NCBI RefSeq assembly: GCF_001652265.1
Contig: NZ_LWBS01000263.1
Span: forward strand, 11,015-75,014
Length of the DNA stretch: 64,000 nt
Direction of reading: 5' to 3'
DNA from: Rhizobium leguminosarum
GTDB taxonomy: Bacteria; Pseudomonadota; Alphaproteobacteria; Rhizobiales; Rhizobiaceae
Made by a program: the position numbers and the translations under genes. Below are positions 35,960 through 44,587 of the stretch, piece by piece. The notes under the pieces are model-generated. The model did not search any database, had not been told where the DNA came from, and saw only the letters and a program-made list of their open reading frames with translations. Numbering within the stretch: position 1 is the stretch's first letter; each line of letters starts with the position of its first letter.

Positions 35960-37945
35960 CTACAGCTCGATGCCGTCGTCAGGATCGAGCGAAGCCTGGC
36001 GCGCGACCTGCCGCATGTTCTGGTTCATCCGGCTGAGGCGCGCGGCGTCGTCATCGGCGTCGTCCACCGGGTCGATCTCGAACTCATTCTCGATCGGCGC
36101 CACCTTGGCGATCGGCTGCACGCGGCTCAGCTCGGGCTGGCGGCGGCGCTCGGAATCCGTCGTGTCCTCCTCATCTGGATTGGGCCCCGCCGCGGATGCC
36201 AGGATCTCCAGAGAAGGCGGCAACGCCAACTTGCTCCAGTCATCGGACGAGACCCCTTGGGGCTTGATGATCGCAGGCGGCGGCAGCACCCGTTCCTGAA
36301 ACCGGAAATCCTCGTAATAACGCGCCTTCTTCGCGCGGATCGGCGGCGTGCCCGCGACCATAACGATCTCGTCGGACGGCGGGAGCTGCATGATCTCGCC
36401 GGGGGTGAGCAGCTGCCGGGCCGTTTCCGACCGCGACACCATCATGTGGCCGAGCCAGGGCGAAAGCCGGTGGCCGGCATAGTTCTTCATCGCCCGCATC
36501 TCGGTTGCGGTGCCGAGCGCGTCCGATACGCGCTTGGCCGTCCGCTCGTCGTTGGTCGCGAAGCTGACGCGGACATGGCAGTTGTCGAGGATCGAGTTGT
36601 TCGGCCCGTAGGCCTTTTCGATCTGGTTGAGCGACTGGGCGATCAGGAAGCTCTTAAGGCCGTAGCCCGCCATGAAGGCGAGCGCGGACTCGAAGAAATC
36701 GAGCCGTCCCAAAGCCGGGAATTCGTCCAGCATGAGGAGCAGCCGGTGCCGGCCGCCCTTCGCCTGTAGGTCCTCGGTGAGACGGCGGCCGACCTGATTG
36801 AGGATCAGGCGGATCAGCGGCTTGGTCCGGTTGATGTCCGAGGGCGGCACCACGAGGTAAAGCGTGGACGGCCGCTTGCCGCCGACGATATCGGCGATGC
36901 GCCAGTCGCAGCGCCGCGTCACCTCGGCGACCACGGGATCGCGGTAGAGGCCAAGGAACGACATGGCGGTCGAGAGCACGCCAGACCGCTCGTTGTCCGA
37001 TTTGTTCAGCAGCTCTCGCGCTGCGCTGGCGATGACGGGATGCGGACCGGCCTCGCCGAGATGCGCGGTCTTCATCATTGCCGCCAACGTTGATTCGATC
37101 GGCCGCTTTGGATCGGAGAGGAACGCGGCGACGCCGGCGAGCGTCTTGTCGGCCTCGGCATAGAGGACATGGAGGATCGCGCCGACCAGCAGCGCGTGAC
37201 TGGTCTTCTCCCAGTGATTACGCTTTTCCAGCGATCCTTCCGGATCAACCAGAATGTCGGCGATGTTCTGAACGTCGCGGACCTCCCACTCGCCACGGCG
37301 CACCTCGAGCAGGGGATTGTAGGCGGCCGACTTCGGATGGGTCGGATCGAATAGGAGCACGCGGCCATGCCGTGATCGGAAGCCTGCCGTCAGCGTCCAG
37401 TTCTCGCCCTTGATGTCATGGACGATCGCCGAGCCTGGCCAGGTCAGCAGCGAGGGCACGACGAGGCCGACGCCCTTGCCGGAGCGGGTCGGCGCGAAGC
37501 ACAGCACATGCTCCGGACCGTCATGGCGCAGATAGTCGCGAGCAAGCTTGCCGAGCACCACGCCATCGGGACCGAGCAGGCCGGCGGCCTTCACCTCGTC
37601 ATCCCGCGCCCAGCGCGCCGAGCCATAGGTCTCGACGTTCTTCGCCTCGCGCGCCCGCCAGACGGACATGCCGATCGCCACCGCGATCGAGATGAAGCCG
37701 CCGGACGCCGCGATATAGGCGCCCTCGACGAAGATCGGCGGCGCATAGGCATCGTAGAAGTACCACCACCAGAAGAAGGCCGGCGGATAATAGATCGGCC
37801 AGCCGGCAAGCTCGAACCAAGGCGGACCAAGCTGGGGCTGGAAGCCGAGCCGATAGGCCGTCCACTCTGTCGCCGCCCAGGTCGTGAAGAGCACGATCAG
37901 GAAGACGGTGAGGATCTGGCCCCAGAGGATTTTGGTCGCCGACAT
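35960..37945 (-). CDS. traG: TraG/VirD4 conjugal coupling protein
   Basis: Type IV coupling ATPase of 661 residues that links the relaxosome to the mating pore. Two N-terminal transmembrane segments are followed by the ATPase with Walker A APTRSGKGVGLVVPSLL and Walker B LLLMLDEFPALGRL. I start at the ATG at 37945 with AAGGA upstream; the longer frame adds 36 residues without features. It lies just downstream of the relaxase gene (25 bases). Confidence 0.96.
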   Translation of the reverse strand: MSATKILWGQILTVFLIVLFTTWAATEWTAYRLGFQPQLGPPWFELAGWPIYYPPAFFWWWYFYDAYAPPIFVEGAYIAASGGFISIAVAIGMSVWRAREAKNVETYGSARWARDDEVKAAGLLGPDGVVLGKLARDYLRHDGPEHVLCFAPTRSGKGVGLVVPSLLTWPGSAIVHDIKGENWTLTAGFRSRHGRVLLFDPTHPKSAAYNPLLEVRRGEWEVRDVQNIADILVDPEGSLEKRNHWEKTSHALLVGAILHVLYAEADKTLAGVAAFLSDPKRPIESTLAAMMKTAHLGEAGPHPVIASAARELLNKSDNERSGVLSTAMSFLGLYRDPVVAEVTRRCDWRIADIVGGKRPSTLYLVVPPSDINRTKPLIRLILNQVGRRLTEDLQAKGGRHRLLLMLDEFPALGRLDFFESALAFMAGYGLKSFLIAQSLNQIEKAYGPNNSILDNCHVRVSFATNDERTAKRVSDALGTATEMRAMKNYAGHRLSPWLGHMMVSRSETARQLLTPGEIMQLPPSDEIVMVAGTPPIRAKKARYYEDFRFQERVLPPPAIIKPQGVSSDDWSKLALPPSLEILASAAGPNPDEEDTTDSERRRQPELSRVQPIAKVAPIENEFEIDPVDDADDDAARLSRMNQNMRQVARQASLDPDDGIEL

Positions 37946-37970
37946 GGCGGGGTCCTTTCTTGATTGCGGG

Positions 37971-39710
37971 CTACAGGCCGAGGCCGCGCTTGCGGCCAAA
38001 ACTCCAGTCGACCCCGCCATCGCCGCGGGCGACGCCGGAGACCTGCTGGCCAAGGTGCTTTTCGAGAGACGGCGACCAGGGCACGAGCTGGAAGCCGAGG
38101 CCGTCGTCGATCATGGCGAAGCGGCCCGATGCGAGAGAGATGCGCTGCCGATAGGCGCCGGCGACATATTCGCCGGTCCCGGCCTTGGCGAACGGGCGCC
38201 CGGTCTCGGCCGCGAGCTTCGCACCGACCGCTTCGATCTCGCGCTGACGCAGCGTGTCGATGAGGTTGCGGGAGAAGATGACGCTGCGGCCGTGGCGTTC
38301 GGCCAAGCGCTGCTCGATCAGATGTTCAGCGCGGCGGTCCATCGCGTCCCGCACCTTGGCACCGAACCCGCCACTGCCTAGCGCTACCGGCTCGCGGGCG
38401 ATCGCCTGCCGGTCGAGCCAGGTCGCGCCGGTCGCAGTGACCTGGGCGGAGACGTCGAGATCTGAGCGGACGGCAAGCGCGACGCGCCGCTGCCCCCGCG
38501 CATCGTCGAACCTGCGCAGCTCCACGATCGAACCCGGCCCGCTGTCGCCGGCGGCCTCAAGGTCAGGCAGCTTGATGTGATGGGTGCGGCCGTCGACCCC
38601 GTCGACAACGGCATAAGCGGTGCCCTTGAGTTCGTCGTCGAGGCCTCGCGTCACCAGACGGCCGACGACGGGATCGTTCAGGCTTTCGCCGGCGAGGACA
38701 TAGCTTGCCGCGCCGCGCTCGATGCCGCGGTCGGTCAGCGCGCGATGCATGCGCTTGATGATGTCGCCGCGTTCGCCGAGCTCGCGCAGGGTCGCCTCGG
38801 CCTTCTCCGAAATTGTCCATTGGCCGGGACCGATCTCGTCGGCGAGGCCAAGGCCTTCGAGCTTGCGGAGCCGCCCGACCTTCAGGGCGTGGAATTCATC
38901 CGGCTGCCGGTCGGAATGCGGGGCGAGATCGACGACGCCGGTCCTGTAGGCGTCGCGCGCGAGCTGACGATCGAGATTGGTCCAGCGCTCGGACTCGACC
39001 TGGCGCTCAATGGTGCGACGGATTTCCTGATCGGTGCGCGGCCCCAGCTCCTGCGTGATGAGATCGCGCGCGCGGTCGCGCATGCCCTCCTTGATGTAGT
39101 CGCGCGAGATCACGAGGTTCTCGCCCTCGTCGCGGACACCGCGCATGATCAGATGGACATGGGGATGCTCGGTATTCCAGTGATCGACGGCGACCCAGTC
39201 GAGCCTCGTGCCGAGATCCTTCTCCATCTGTCCGACCAGCTCACGGGTGAAGCCCTTGAGGTCCGCCATCTCCACCGCGTCGTCGGGTGACACGATGAAA
39301 CGGAAATGATGCCGGTCATCCTCGCACCGCTCCGCGAACGCCTTGGGATCGGCGTCATCCCCGCCGGGACCGAACAGCCGGGCCTTCTCTCCATCCCGGG
39401 TCACGCCTTCGCGGCGGAGATAATTGAGATGGGTGCCGAGCGGTGCGTTGCGCCCGCCCTGGCGCACGACGCGGGCTTTGACGACGGCGCCGCGCGAGCG
39501 GGCGGTCAGCAGCCGGTTGGCCTGCACCGCCGCGCGCTGGCCGCGACCAAAACGCGAGCGGTTGCCGGGACCGATTCTTCCTTGCCGGGATACCGCACCG
39601 CCGGCCTTCTGCGCGGCGGCAAGCGCCTGCGCGATGAAGGGCCGGGCCTGCTGGGCACGCGTCGAGCGGATGCGGCCTGGCCGGATACGGAAATCGTCCT
39701 CGGCACTCAT
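37971..39710 (-). CDS. VirD2-type relaxase (DUF3363)
   Basis: Conjugative relaxase of about 579 residues, which nicks oriT and leads the strand into the recipient. The metal-binding histidine motif is clear in DHWNTEHPHVHL (His182, 184 and 186 from the chosen start). A candidate nucleophile is the Tyr of HLNYLRREG near residue 97. The C-terminal half is the DUF3363 region. Three in-frame ATG codons lie within seven codons; I use the last. A matching nic-like site is present just upstream, at 39859-39867. Confidence 0.93.
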   Translation of the reverse strand: MSAEDDFRIRPGRIRSTRAQQARPFIAQALAAAQKAGGAVSRQGRIGPGNRSRFGRGQRAAVQANRLLTARSRGAVVKARVVRQGGRNAPLGTHLNYLRREGVTRDGEKARLFGPGGDDADPKAFAERCEDDRHHFRFIVSPDDAVEMADLKGFTRELVGQMEKDLGTRLDWVAVDHWNTEHPHVHLIMRGVRDEGENLVISRDYIKEGMRDRARDLITQELGPRTDQEIRRTIERQVESERWTNLDRQLARDAYRTGVVDLAPHSDRQPDEFHALKVGRLRKLEGLGLADEIGPGQWTISEKAEATLRELGERGDIIKRMHRALTDRGIERGAASYVLAGESLNDPVVGRLVTRGLDDELKGTAYAVVDGVDGRTHHIKLPDLEAAGDSGPGSIVELRRFDDARGQRRVALAVRSDLDVSAQVTATGATWLDRQAIAREPVALGSGGFGAKVRDAMDRRAEHLIEQRLAERHGRSVIFSRNLIDTLRQREIEAVGAKLAAETGRPFAKAGTGEYVAGAYRQRISLASGRFAMIDDGLGFQLVPWSPSLEKHLGQQVSGVARGDGGVDWSFGRKRGLGL

Positions 39711-39809
39711 GGGCATGGCCCCGCACATCGCGCGAAGCCGAGGAAATCATTGAGAAAGCGCCGCGCGCGCAGGCTGCGCCGATCAGGCGCACCTCGCGCA
39801 AACGCGCCA

Positions 39810-39890
39810 TAACCCCTTGAAAAACCACAACCGCACAAGGCCGCACATCGCGGCCCTTTATCCTGCCATCGTACGGTTGTGGTGCCTGCT
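39810..39890 (+). other. oriT: Candidate origin of transfer (oriT) with IncP-type nic site
   Basis: The gap between relaxase and transglycosylase genes holds TATCCTGCC at 39859-39867, matching the IncP/RP4 nic consensus (YATCCTG/Y), which would be cut between 39865 and 39866. A 10-bp perfect inverted repeat surrounds it (ACCACAACCG 39824-39833 / CGGTTGTGGT 39874-39883), and a perfect 6-bp hairpin GGCCGC/GCGGCC (39839-39844 / 39850-39855) lies immediately 5' of the nic. The position beside the relaxase gene fits. Cutting has not been shown. Confidence 0.8.
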
Positions 39891-39954
39891 CTTCCCACCC
39901 CTGACGCCCATTCCACGCCAGAGCCCGACAATGCCGCAGATAGTGCGAAACGCA

Positions 39955-40719
39955 TCATCGCGGCCCCGCACTGTCGTTTCGCGCCACGAACAGGCCATCC
40001 GATCGCGGTGCAGCCGGCGCCGGATCGCGCGCGGTCTCCGGCGAAGATGATGCAGCGGGGTCGCCGTCGGCCTGCCGCCGATCCGCACGCGGCCTGCTGT
40101 CAACCTGAATGATGAAGAGCGGCGCACGGGTCCAGGCGAGCGGGTCGGCGATCGCTACCGTGACGGGGGCAGCAAGCTCGCCGCCGCCGATGATTGGGAC
40201 GAGAGCGGCGACATAGGCGCGCGTCTCGGCCGGCAATGGGCGACCGATGGCGCGATATTCCTCATAGCGCCCGGGACCGGCATTGTAGGCCGCCAAGAAC
40301 CCGGGCGAGCCGTAGCGATCGTGCATCTCGCGCAGATACGCTGCGCCCGCCATGATGTTGTCGCGCGGGTCATAAGGATCGTTGCCGAGACCATATCGGG
40401 CGCGCAAATCTGTCCAGGTCGCGGGCATGATCTGCATCAGGCCCATTGCGCCCTTGGGCGAGATAGCGCGCACATCAGCGCGGCTTTCGACGCGCATGAC
40501 CGCTCGAATCCAACCCTCCGGAATGCCGAACCGGCGCGCTGCGTCCGCGATATGACCGGCATAGGGATCGCTGGGAGATGGGCGCTGCAGCGGCGCGTCC
40601 TGTGCGACGGCCGGGACCGCCGGCGGCAGGGCGGCAAGCAGGCCGGAAAGGAGGAGGAAGGCTGTGCGTCGGACGGTGGGAAACCGTCCGACGACAGCGC
40701 GATGGCGGCGGGCCGGCAT
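39955..40719 (-). CDS. Lytic transglycosylase, conjugation-associated
   Basis: SLT-type lytic transglycosylase of 254 residues, expected to open the peptidoglycan for the mating pore (VirB1-like role). A signal peptide ends near PAVAQDA. The catalytic domain has the Glu in AVMRVESRADVRA, then GAMGLMQIMPATW and LAAYNAGPG motifs. The C-terminal tail is variable and Pro/Ala-rich. It lies next to oriT and downstream of DUF736. Confidence 0.94.
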   Translation of the reverse strand: MPARRHRAVVGRFPTVRRTAFLLLSGLLAALPPAVPAVAQDAPLQRPSPSDPYAGHIADAARRFGIPEGWIRAVMRVESRADVRAISPKGAMGLMQIMPATWTDLRARYGLGNDPYDPRDNIMAGAAYLREMHDRYGSPGFLAAYNAGPGRYEEYRAIGRPLPAETRAYVAALVPIIGGGELAAPVTVAIADPLAWTRAPLFIIQVDSRPRADRRQADGDPAASSSPETARDPAPAAPRSDGLFVARNDSAGPR

Positions 40720-40722
40720 TGC

Positions 40723-41073
40723 TCAGTCCCGCTCGCTGCGCTTGGGCGGGCGGTTCCAGTGAAGGCCCCAGGCGGATTTGTCGTCGGCCGACTGGAACAG
40801 ATTGGCGCGGATCGGCTGGCTGAAGGTCGGATCGTCGAGCTGCAGCGAGACGTAGTCGCCGACCTTCTCGCCGGTGCGCTTCCAGCCAGCGCCGATCTCG
40901 GCGCCGGGTTCGTTGTTCATCCCGTCGAAGACGTGCACGCGGTAATCCGGCGCATTCTCCGAGTCGGACGGCTCGGCCGGAATGATGATGATGATGTCCT
41001 GGTGCAGCAGGAGCGTCTGCAAATGGCCGATGAAGCCGTTATCGTCGCGTGTGAATTGACCGATCAGGGACAT
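40723..41073 (-). CDS. DUF736 domain protein
   Basis: Small soluble protein of 116 residues, the DUF736 family found throughout alphaproteobacterial ICEs. It begins MSLIGQFTRDDNGFIGHLQT and ends with the family's QPIRANLFQ...WGLHWNRP pattern. Function unknown. A second, diverged member is at 46282-46608. Confidence 0.92.
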   Translation of the reverse strand: MSLIGQFTRDDNGFIGHLQTLLLHQDIIIIIPAEPSDSENAPDYRVHVFDGMNNEPGAEIGAGWKRTGEKVGDYVSLQLDDPTFSQPIRANLFQSADDKSAWGLHWNRPPKRSERD

Positions 41074-41119
41074 GCATTACCTCCGTGGATATGCGGTGGG
41101 GTTGGGAATGGGCACTCCG

Positions 41120-41665
41120 TCACCGCGTCGGCGCGCGCCAGACGAAGCGGCCATCGCCGTCCTCGTCGGTGTAGAGAGGGGTGGCTCGGCCGATCACGGC
41201 GGAGGCGGGAAGCGGGCCGAAGTAACGGCCGTCGAGGCTGTCGCGAACCTGCCAGTTCATCAGGAACAGCTCGCCCTCGGCGACGACGCGGCAGCCCTGC
41301 CAGATGGGCAGCGGATTGCCGCGACGATCGCGGTCCAGCGCATCTCCCATCGGCACAGCGTCGACGGTGATCGCGAGGCCGGTCCTGCAAACCCGCTGGC
41401 CGGGCAGCGCCACGACGCGCTTCATCAGCGGAACGCCGCGCGGGAGATAGCCGCGCTCGGCGAGGAAGCTCGCGAGCGGCTCGGGCGCGCGCACGGCGAC
41501 CAGATCGGTGACGTCCGGGGACCGGTCCGGCTCAATGGCATAGAGCCCGACCGGCGTGCTGGCCGACGCGTTCCAGATCAGCTTCGGTGCGAAGGAGACG
41601 AGCGACAGGACGCCGAGCAGCGATACGGCGGCGGTCGTGGTGACGGCGTAGCCGAACCGGGTCAT
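41120..41665 (-). CDS. traF: S26-family signal peptidase (TraF-like)
   Basis: Membrane-anchored serine peptidase of 181 residues. One N-terminal transmembrane helix is followed by the Ser nucleophile segment NASASTPVGLYAI and the general-base lysine in PLMKRVVALPGQ. In RP4 the TraF homologue matures the TrbC pilin, so the likely substrate is the trbC product at 32997-33329. It overlaps the DUF2840 gene by four bases. Confidence 0.93.
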   Translation of the reverse strand: MTRFGYAVTTTAAVSLLGVLSLVSFAPKLIWNASASTPVGLYAIEPDRSPDVTDLVAVRAPEPLASFLAERGYLPRGVPLMKRVVALPGQRVCRTGLAITVDAVPMGDALDRDRRGNPLPIWQGCRVVAEGELFLMNWQVRDSLDGRYFGPLPASAVIGRATPLYTDEDGDGRFVWRAPTR

Positions 41666-42180
41666 GCGCCGATCCTCCGCGCCAGGAGGAAGGCGCGATG
41701 GCGCTGCAGCGTGTAGGCGCGGGGCGTCTCGCCGACGGTCAGACGGTTGTGAACGTGCCGCCAGTGATCGGGCGCGACGTCGATGGGATCGATGCCGATC
41801 GCCTCGATCGCGTCGATGAGCTGGAGCATGTGCTCCACCTTCGGCCAGCCATCAACGCGCAGCAGGACGTCGCCGCCAGGCGTCACGGTCGGGATCGTCT
41901 GGCAGGCTTCGTCGGCACCGACCGCGCGTAGGATGTCGAGGCGGGAGAGCACGGTGCCATGCTCGTTCGCGGCCCAGCGCACCAGCGCGAAGGTCGTGCC
42001 GGGAGGGAAGAAGAGGATGCGGCGGCGACGGTCGAGGACCTGTTCGCGCACCTCGCGGCCGAAGCGGATCCAGTGCTCGATCTGCTTCTCGATCCAGACG
42101 AGTTCGACCTGGGTGAGATCTTCCGGCGGCGTGTGAAGGGCGCGGCCGGCGCGCGCGGATGCGGCGGCAAGGCCGGTCAT
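41662..42180 (-). CDS. DUF2840 domain protein
   Basis: A 172-residue protein of the DUF2840 family, regularly found between parA and traF in these elements. Conserved segments include LTQVELVWIEKQIEHWIRFG and GGDVLLRVDGWPKV. No catalytic function is known. I use the ATG at 42180; the longer frame runs into the small RHH gene and parA. It overlaps both neighbours by four bases. Confidence 0.9.
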   Translation of the reverse strand: MTGLAAASARAGRALHTPPEDLTQVELVWIEKQIEHWIRFGREVREQVLDRRRRILFFPPGTTFALVRWAANEHGTVLSRLDILRAVGADEACQTIPTVTPGGDVLLRVDGWPKVEHMLQLIDAIEAIGIDPIDVAPDHWRHVHNRLTVGETPRAYTLQRHRAFLLARRIGA

Positions 42181-42431
42181 CGGTCGTCTCCTTGGGATGG
42201 TGGGAATTCGCACTCGAACAGCGCGCGGAGCATGTCGGCGACGGTCTGGCCGCGTTGGAAGGCCGCGATCTTGATCCGGCCGCGCATGTCGGCGGTGACG
42301 TCGATGGTCAGCCTGGCGGTGAAGTCGGCGGCGGCATCCGCGGGCGGCGACGGACGGTCTGGCGCTTTGACCCAGCTTTCCGGATCGGCCGGGCGGGCCG
42401 CGAAGCTGCGTTTCGGGGACCGCTCGCTCAT
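42177..42431 (-). CDS. Small ribbon-helix-helix partner of ParA (ParG-like)
   Basis: An 84-residue protein with a disordered basic N-terminus and a C-terminal ribbon-helix-helix-like part (RLTIDVTADMRGRIKIAAFQ). This is the layout of ParG/ParB-like centromere-binding proteins that stimulate ParA. It overlaps parA (42428) and DUF2840 by four bases each, so all three are cotranslated. Confidence 0.82.
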   Translation of the reverse strand: MSERSPKRSFAARPADPESWVKAPDRPSPPADAAADFTARLTIDVTADMRGRIKIAAFQRGQTVADMLRALFECEFPPSQGDDR

Positions 42432-43066
42432 GGCCCGATCCCCAAGATCTCGGCGGCGAACGCGGCGATCTCCCGCGCGGCGGGCGATGTCTCGTCCTGC
42501 TCGGCCGCGAGCCGCCCGGTCTGCACGACATCAGCGAAAGCGATGCGCTGGCCGATCGTGGTGCGCAGCGGCGGCGGATCGTGGTCCGCGAGCGTCTCGG
42601 CGGTTTCGCGGGCGAGGATCGTGCGGGCCGCACAGCGGTTCAGCACGAACCGCGCCTTAAGGTCCGGTCGATAGATCCGCGCTTCGCTGAGCAACGTCAG
42701 CATCTCGGCCGACGCCCAGCCGTCGAGCGGGGACGGCTGCACCGGGATCAGCACGAGGTCCGTGGCGAGCAGCGCCGACCGCATCAGGCCGGCGACGCGC
42801 GGCGGTCCGTCGATGACGACATGATCGACGTCGCGCGCCAGTTCCGGCGCTTCGCGATGGAGCGTATCGCGGGCCAGGCCGACGACACCGAACAGCCGAT
42901 CCAGTCCCTCCCGGCTGCGCTGCTGCGACCAGTCGAGCGCTGACCCCTGCGGATCGGCGTCGATCAGCGTGACGCGCTTGCCGGCTCGCGCCCATTCACC
43001 GGCGAGATGCAGCGCCAGCGTCGTCTTGCCGACGCCGCCCTTCTGGTTGAGGAGCGCGACGATCAT
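42428..43066 (-). CDS. parA: ParA-family partition ATPase
   Basis: ParA/MinD-type ATPase of 212 residues. The deviant Walker A NQKGGVGKTTLALH is at residues 7-20, followed by LIDADPQGSALDW and the Walker B region VVIDGPPRV. It should segregate the element when it is extrachromosomal. It heads an overlapping operon that runs into the small RHH, DUF2840 and traF genes. A 17-base palindrome at 43128-43144 upstream could be its operator. Confidence 0.95.
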   Translation of the reverse strand: MIVALLNQKGGVGKTTLALHLAGEWARAGKRVTLIDADPQGSALDWSQQRSREGLDRLFGVVGLARDTLHREAPELARDVDHVVIDGPPRVAGLMRSALLATDLVLIPVQPSPLDGWASAEMLTLLSEARIYRPDLKARFVLNRCAARTILARETAETLADHDPPPLRTTIGQRIAFADVVQTGRLAAEQDETSPAAREIAAFAAEILGIGP

Positions 43067-43127
43067 GACGGTCTCCCGGGAAAAGGGGACTCGTCCACAC
43101 GGCGCGAAAAAGCCGGTTCCGTTAGAA

Positions 43128-43144
43128 AGATTCCGAAGGAATCT
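43128..43144. promoter_or_regulatory. Palindrome upstream of parA
   Basis: AGATTCC, a 3-base loop and GGAATCT form a perfect 7-bp inverted repeat about 60 bases upstream of the parA start. It may be an operator or centromere-like site for the ParA/RHH pair, or a weak terminator of repA transcription (a short T-rich stretch follows on the minus strand). Confidence 0.5.
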
Positions 43145-43203
43145 AGGTTAGATAAGTTACGGGGCTCGCAAGCTGCTGATTCAGCGTAAGGAATCGACGA
43201 TTT

Positions 43204-43270
43204 CGGTCCCCGATAGCACGAGAGTCCGGTCCCCGATGGCACGACAGTGCCGGTCCCCGATAGCACGAGA
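43204..43270. repeat. Three iterons, candidate replication origin
   Basis: Three direct copies of CGGTCCCCGATAGCACGAGA-like sequence begin at 43204, 43227 and 43251. The spacing is 23 and 24 bases, about two helical turns. The first and third copies are identical over 20 bases; the second differs at two positions. They lie just beyond the repA stop codon, between repA and parA, as expected for iterons bound by the initiator. A TATTCACA stretch next to the third copy resembles a degenerate DnaA box. Confidence 0.8.
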
Positions 43271-43274
43271 CTAT

Positions 43275-44162
43275 TCACAGCTTATTCCCAGGGCGAGTTG
43301 TCGAGCGGCGACGGCGGCGTGGAATGCCGAGCGCGTCGGGATCGGTCGGTGCAAAGGACAGGATTTCGGGGCCCCCGAGGCATTGCTCGATGGTCAGCCG
43401 GTAGCCCGGCAGCGGCTGGCGGCGGACGATGTCGCGCAGGTCGTAGGCGAAGTGCTTGAGCGGCGAGAGGCTGCCGGACTTCGCGTGGAGATGCGGGAAG
43501 TCGAAGCTCCAGCCGAACTCTTGGCGACCGCCGTGCTTGCGCACCAGGCGGTAGAGCCAGCGCTCCAGGCCGCCCGTGAGACCGAAATAGTTTCGGTCGA
43601 TTGTGAGGACGAGCGCGTCGTCCAGGACGGCGCCATAGAACCAGTCGGGGAGGATCAGCTCGAGACCGAGCGGATGGCCCCGATGGTCGGCGCGCTCCTT
43701 CCATTCATTGATCCATGAGAAGCGGTGCATCCGCCGTTCGGTCGGCTGGCGGATCGAGGTCGCGATCGTGGTCGATTGCAATCGGTCGAGTGCCGCCTTC
43801 AGGCGGTCGTAGTCGCGCAGCGACACGCCGCGGCCGATGAAGTTCAAGATTTCATAGGGGGTGGTCGCCATCAGGCGTGATGGGCGCAGGCCGACGTCGC
43901 GCGCCTCGACGATCTGCGAGGCCGCCCAGATCAAGACATCCGCGTCCCAGATCGTGGCCATGCCGTGCTCGGGCACGGCTTCGACGCGGATTTTCACCGA
44001 GCCGGCCTTGAAGTCGATCGGCGCCAGGCGCTTCGACTTGGCCAGCGAGAAGAACGGATAGGCCATGAGGTCCTGCGCATCGCGCGGCGCGAGATCGCCG
44101 GGCAGTGCCTGGAACAAATCGAGCTGTGCGCGCTCATCGTGATGGGTGTGGCGGGACGACAC
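43275..44162 (-). CDS. repA: Replication initiator protein RepA (pfam10134 type)
   Basis: Plasmid-type replication initiator of 295 residues. Family segments include LMAYPFFSLAKSKR, IWAASQIVEARD, TPYEILNFIGRG and SFDFPHLHAKSGS. Two winged-helix domains are expected. It lies upstream of parA, with iterons in between, so the element can probably replicate as a circle. The upstream neighbour is a small helix-turn-helix gene. Confidence 0.92.
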   Translation of the reverse strand: MSSRHTHHDERAQLDLFQALPGDLAPRDAQDLMAYPFFSLAKSKRLAPIDFKAGSVKIRVEAVPEHGMATIWDADVLIWAASQIVEARDVGLRPSRLMATTPYEILNFIGRGVSLRDYDRLKAALDRLQSTTIATSIRQPTERRMHRFSWINEWKERADHRGHPLGLELILPDWFYGAVLDDALVLTIDRNYFGLTGGLERWLYRLVRKHGGRQEFGWSFDFPHLHAKSGSLSPLKHFAYDLRDIVRRQPLPGYRLTIEQCLGGPEILSFAPTDPDALGIPRRRRRSTTRPGNKL

Positions 44163-44173
44163 GGCCGGCCACC

Positions 44174-44461
44174 TCAGCGCGCGAAGCGGCCGCCGACGGT
44201 GGCGGAGGATGCGGTGGTCTGGCGTTTTGCTGGCAGCACGGTCCCGCCGCGAGGATCGGAGGTCGAGGTCACGAGGCCGCGATCCGCCCAGGCTTGAAGG
44301 TCATCGACGGAATAGACGACGCGACCGCCGAGCTTGCGGTAGTTCGGGCCGGTCCCATAGGTCCGGTGCTTTTCAAGAGTGCGCTCGGAGAGACCAAGGA
44401 AGCGGGCGGCCTCCTGCGTTCTCAGGTAGCGTGGCGGTAGATTGGCGGGTTTTTCGGCCAT
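44174..44461 (-). CDS. AlpA/excisionase-like helix-turn-helix protein
   Basis: A 95-residue MerR-type winged helix-turn-helix protein (YLRTQEAARFLGLSERTLEK then KLGGRVVYSVDDLQAW). Such proteins act as excisionases or activators in ICEs, so this could control excision or repA. It is eleven bases upstream of repA and in the same direction. Confidence 0.9.
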   Translation of the reverse strand: MAEKPANLPPRYLRTQEAARFLGLSERTLEKHRTYGTGPNYRKLGGRVVYSVDDLQAWADRGLVTSTSDPRGGTVLPAKRQTTASSATVGGRFAR

Positions 44462-44587
44462 GATCGAACCTCCGTGGTCTCGCGGGCGGCCGCTTCGAAT
44501 AAGCGGCGGGTTGCGAGCACGGTGGCGCGAAGACGGCGCCTCGGACGATGTCGAAGTAAGATGCTAAAATCGACACGCGAACGGGTA

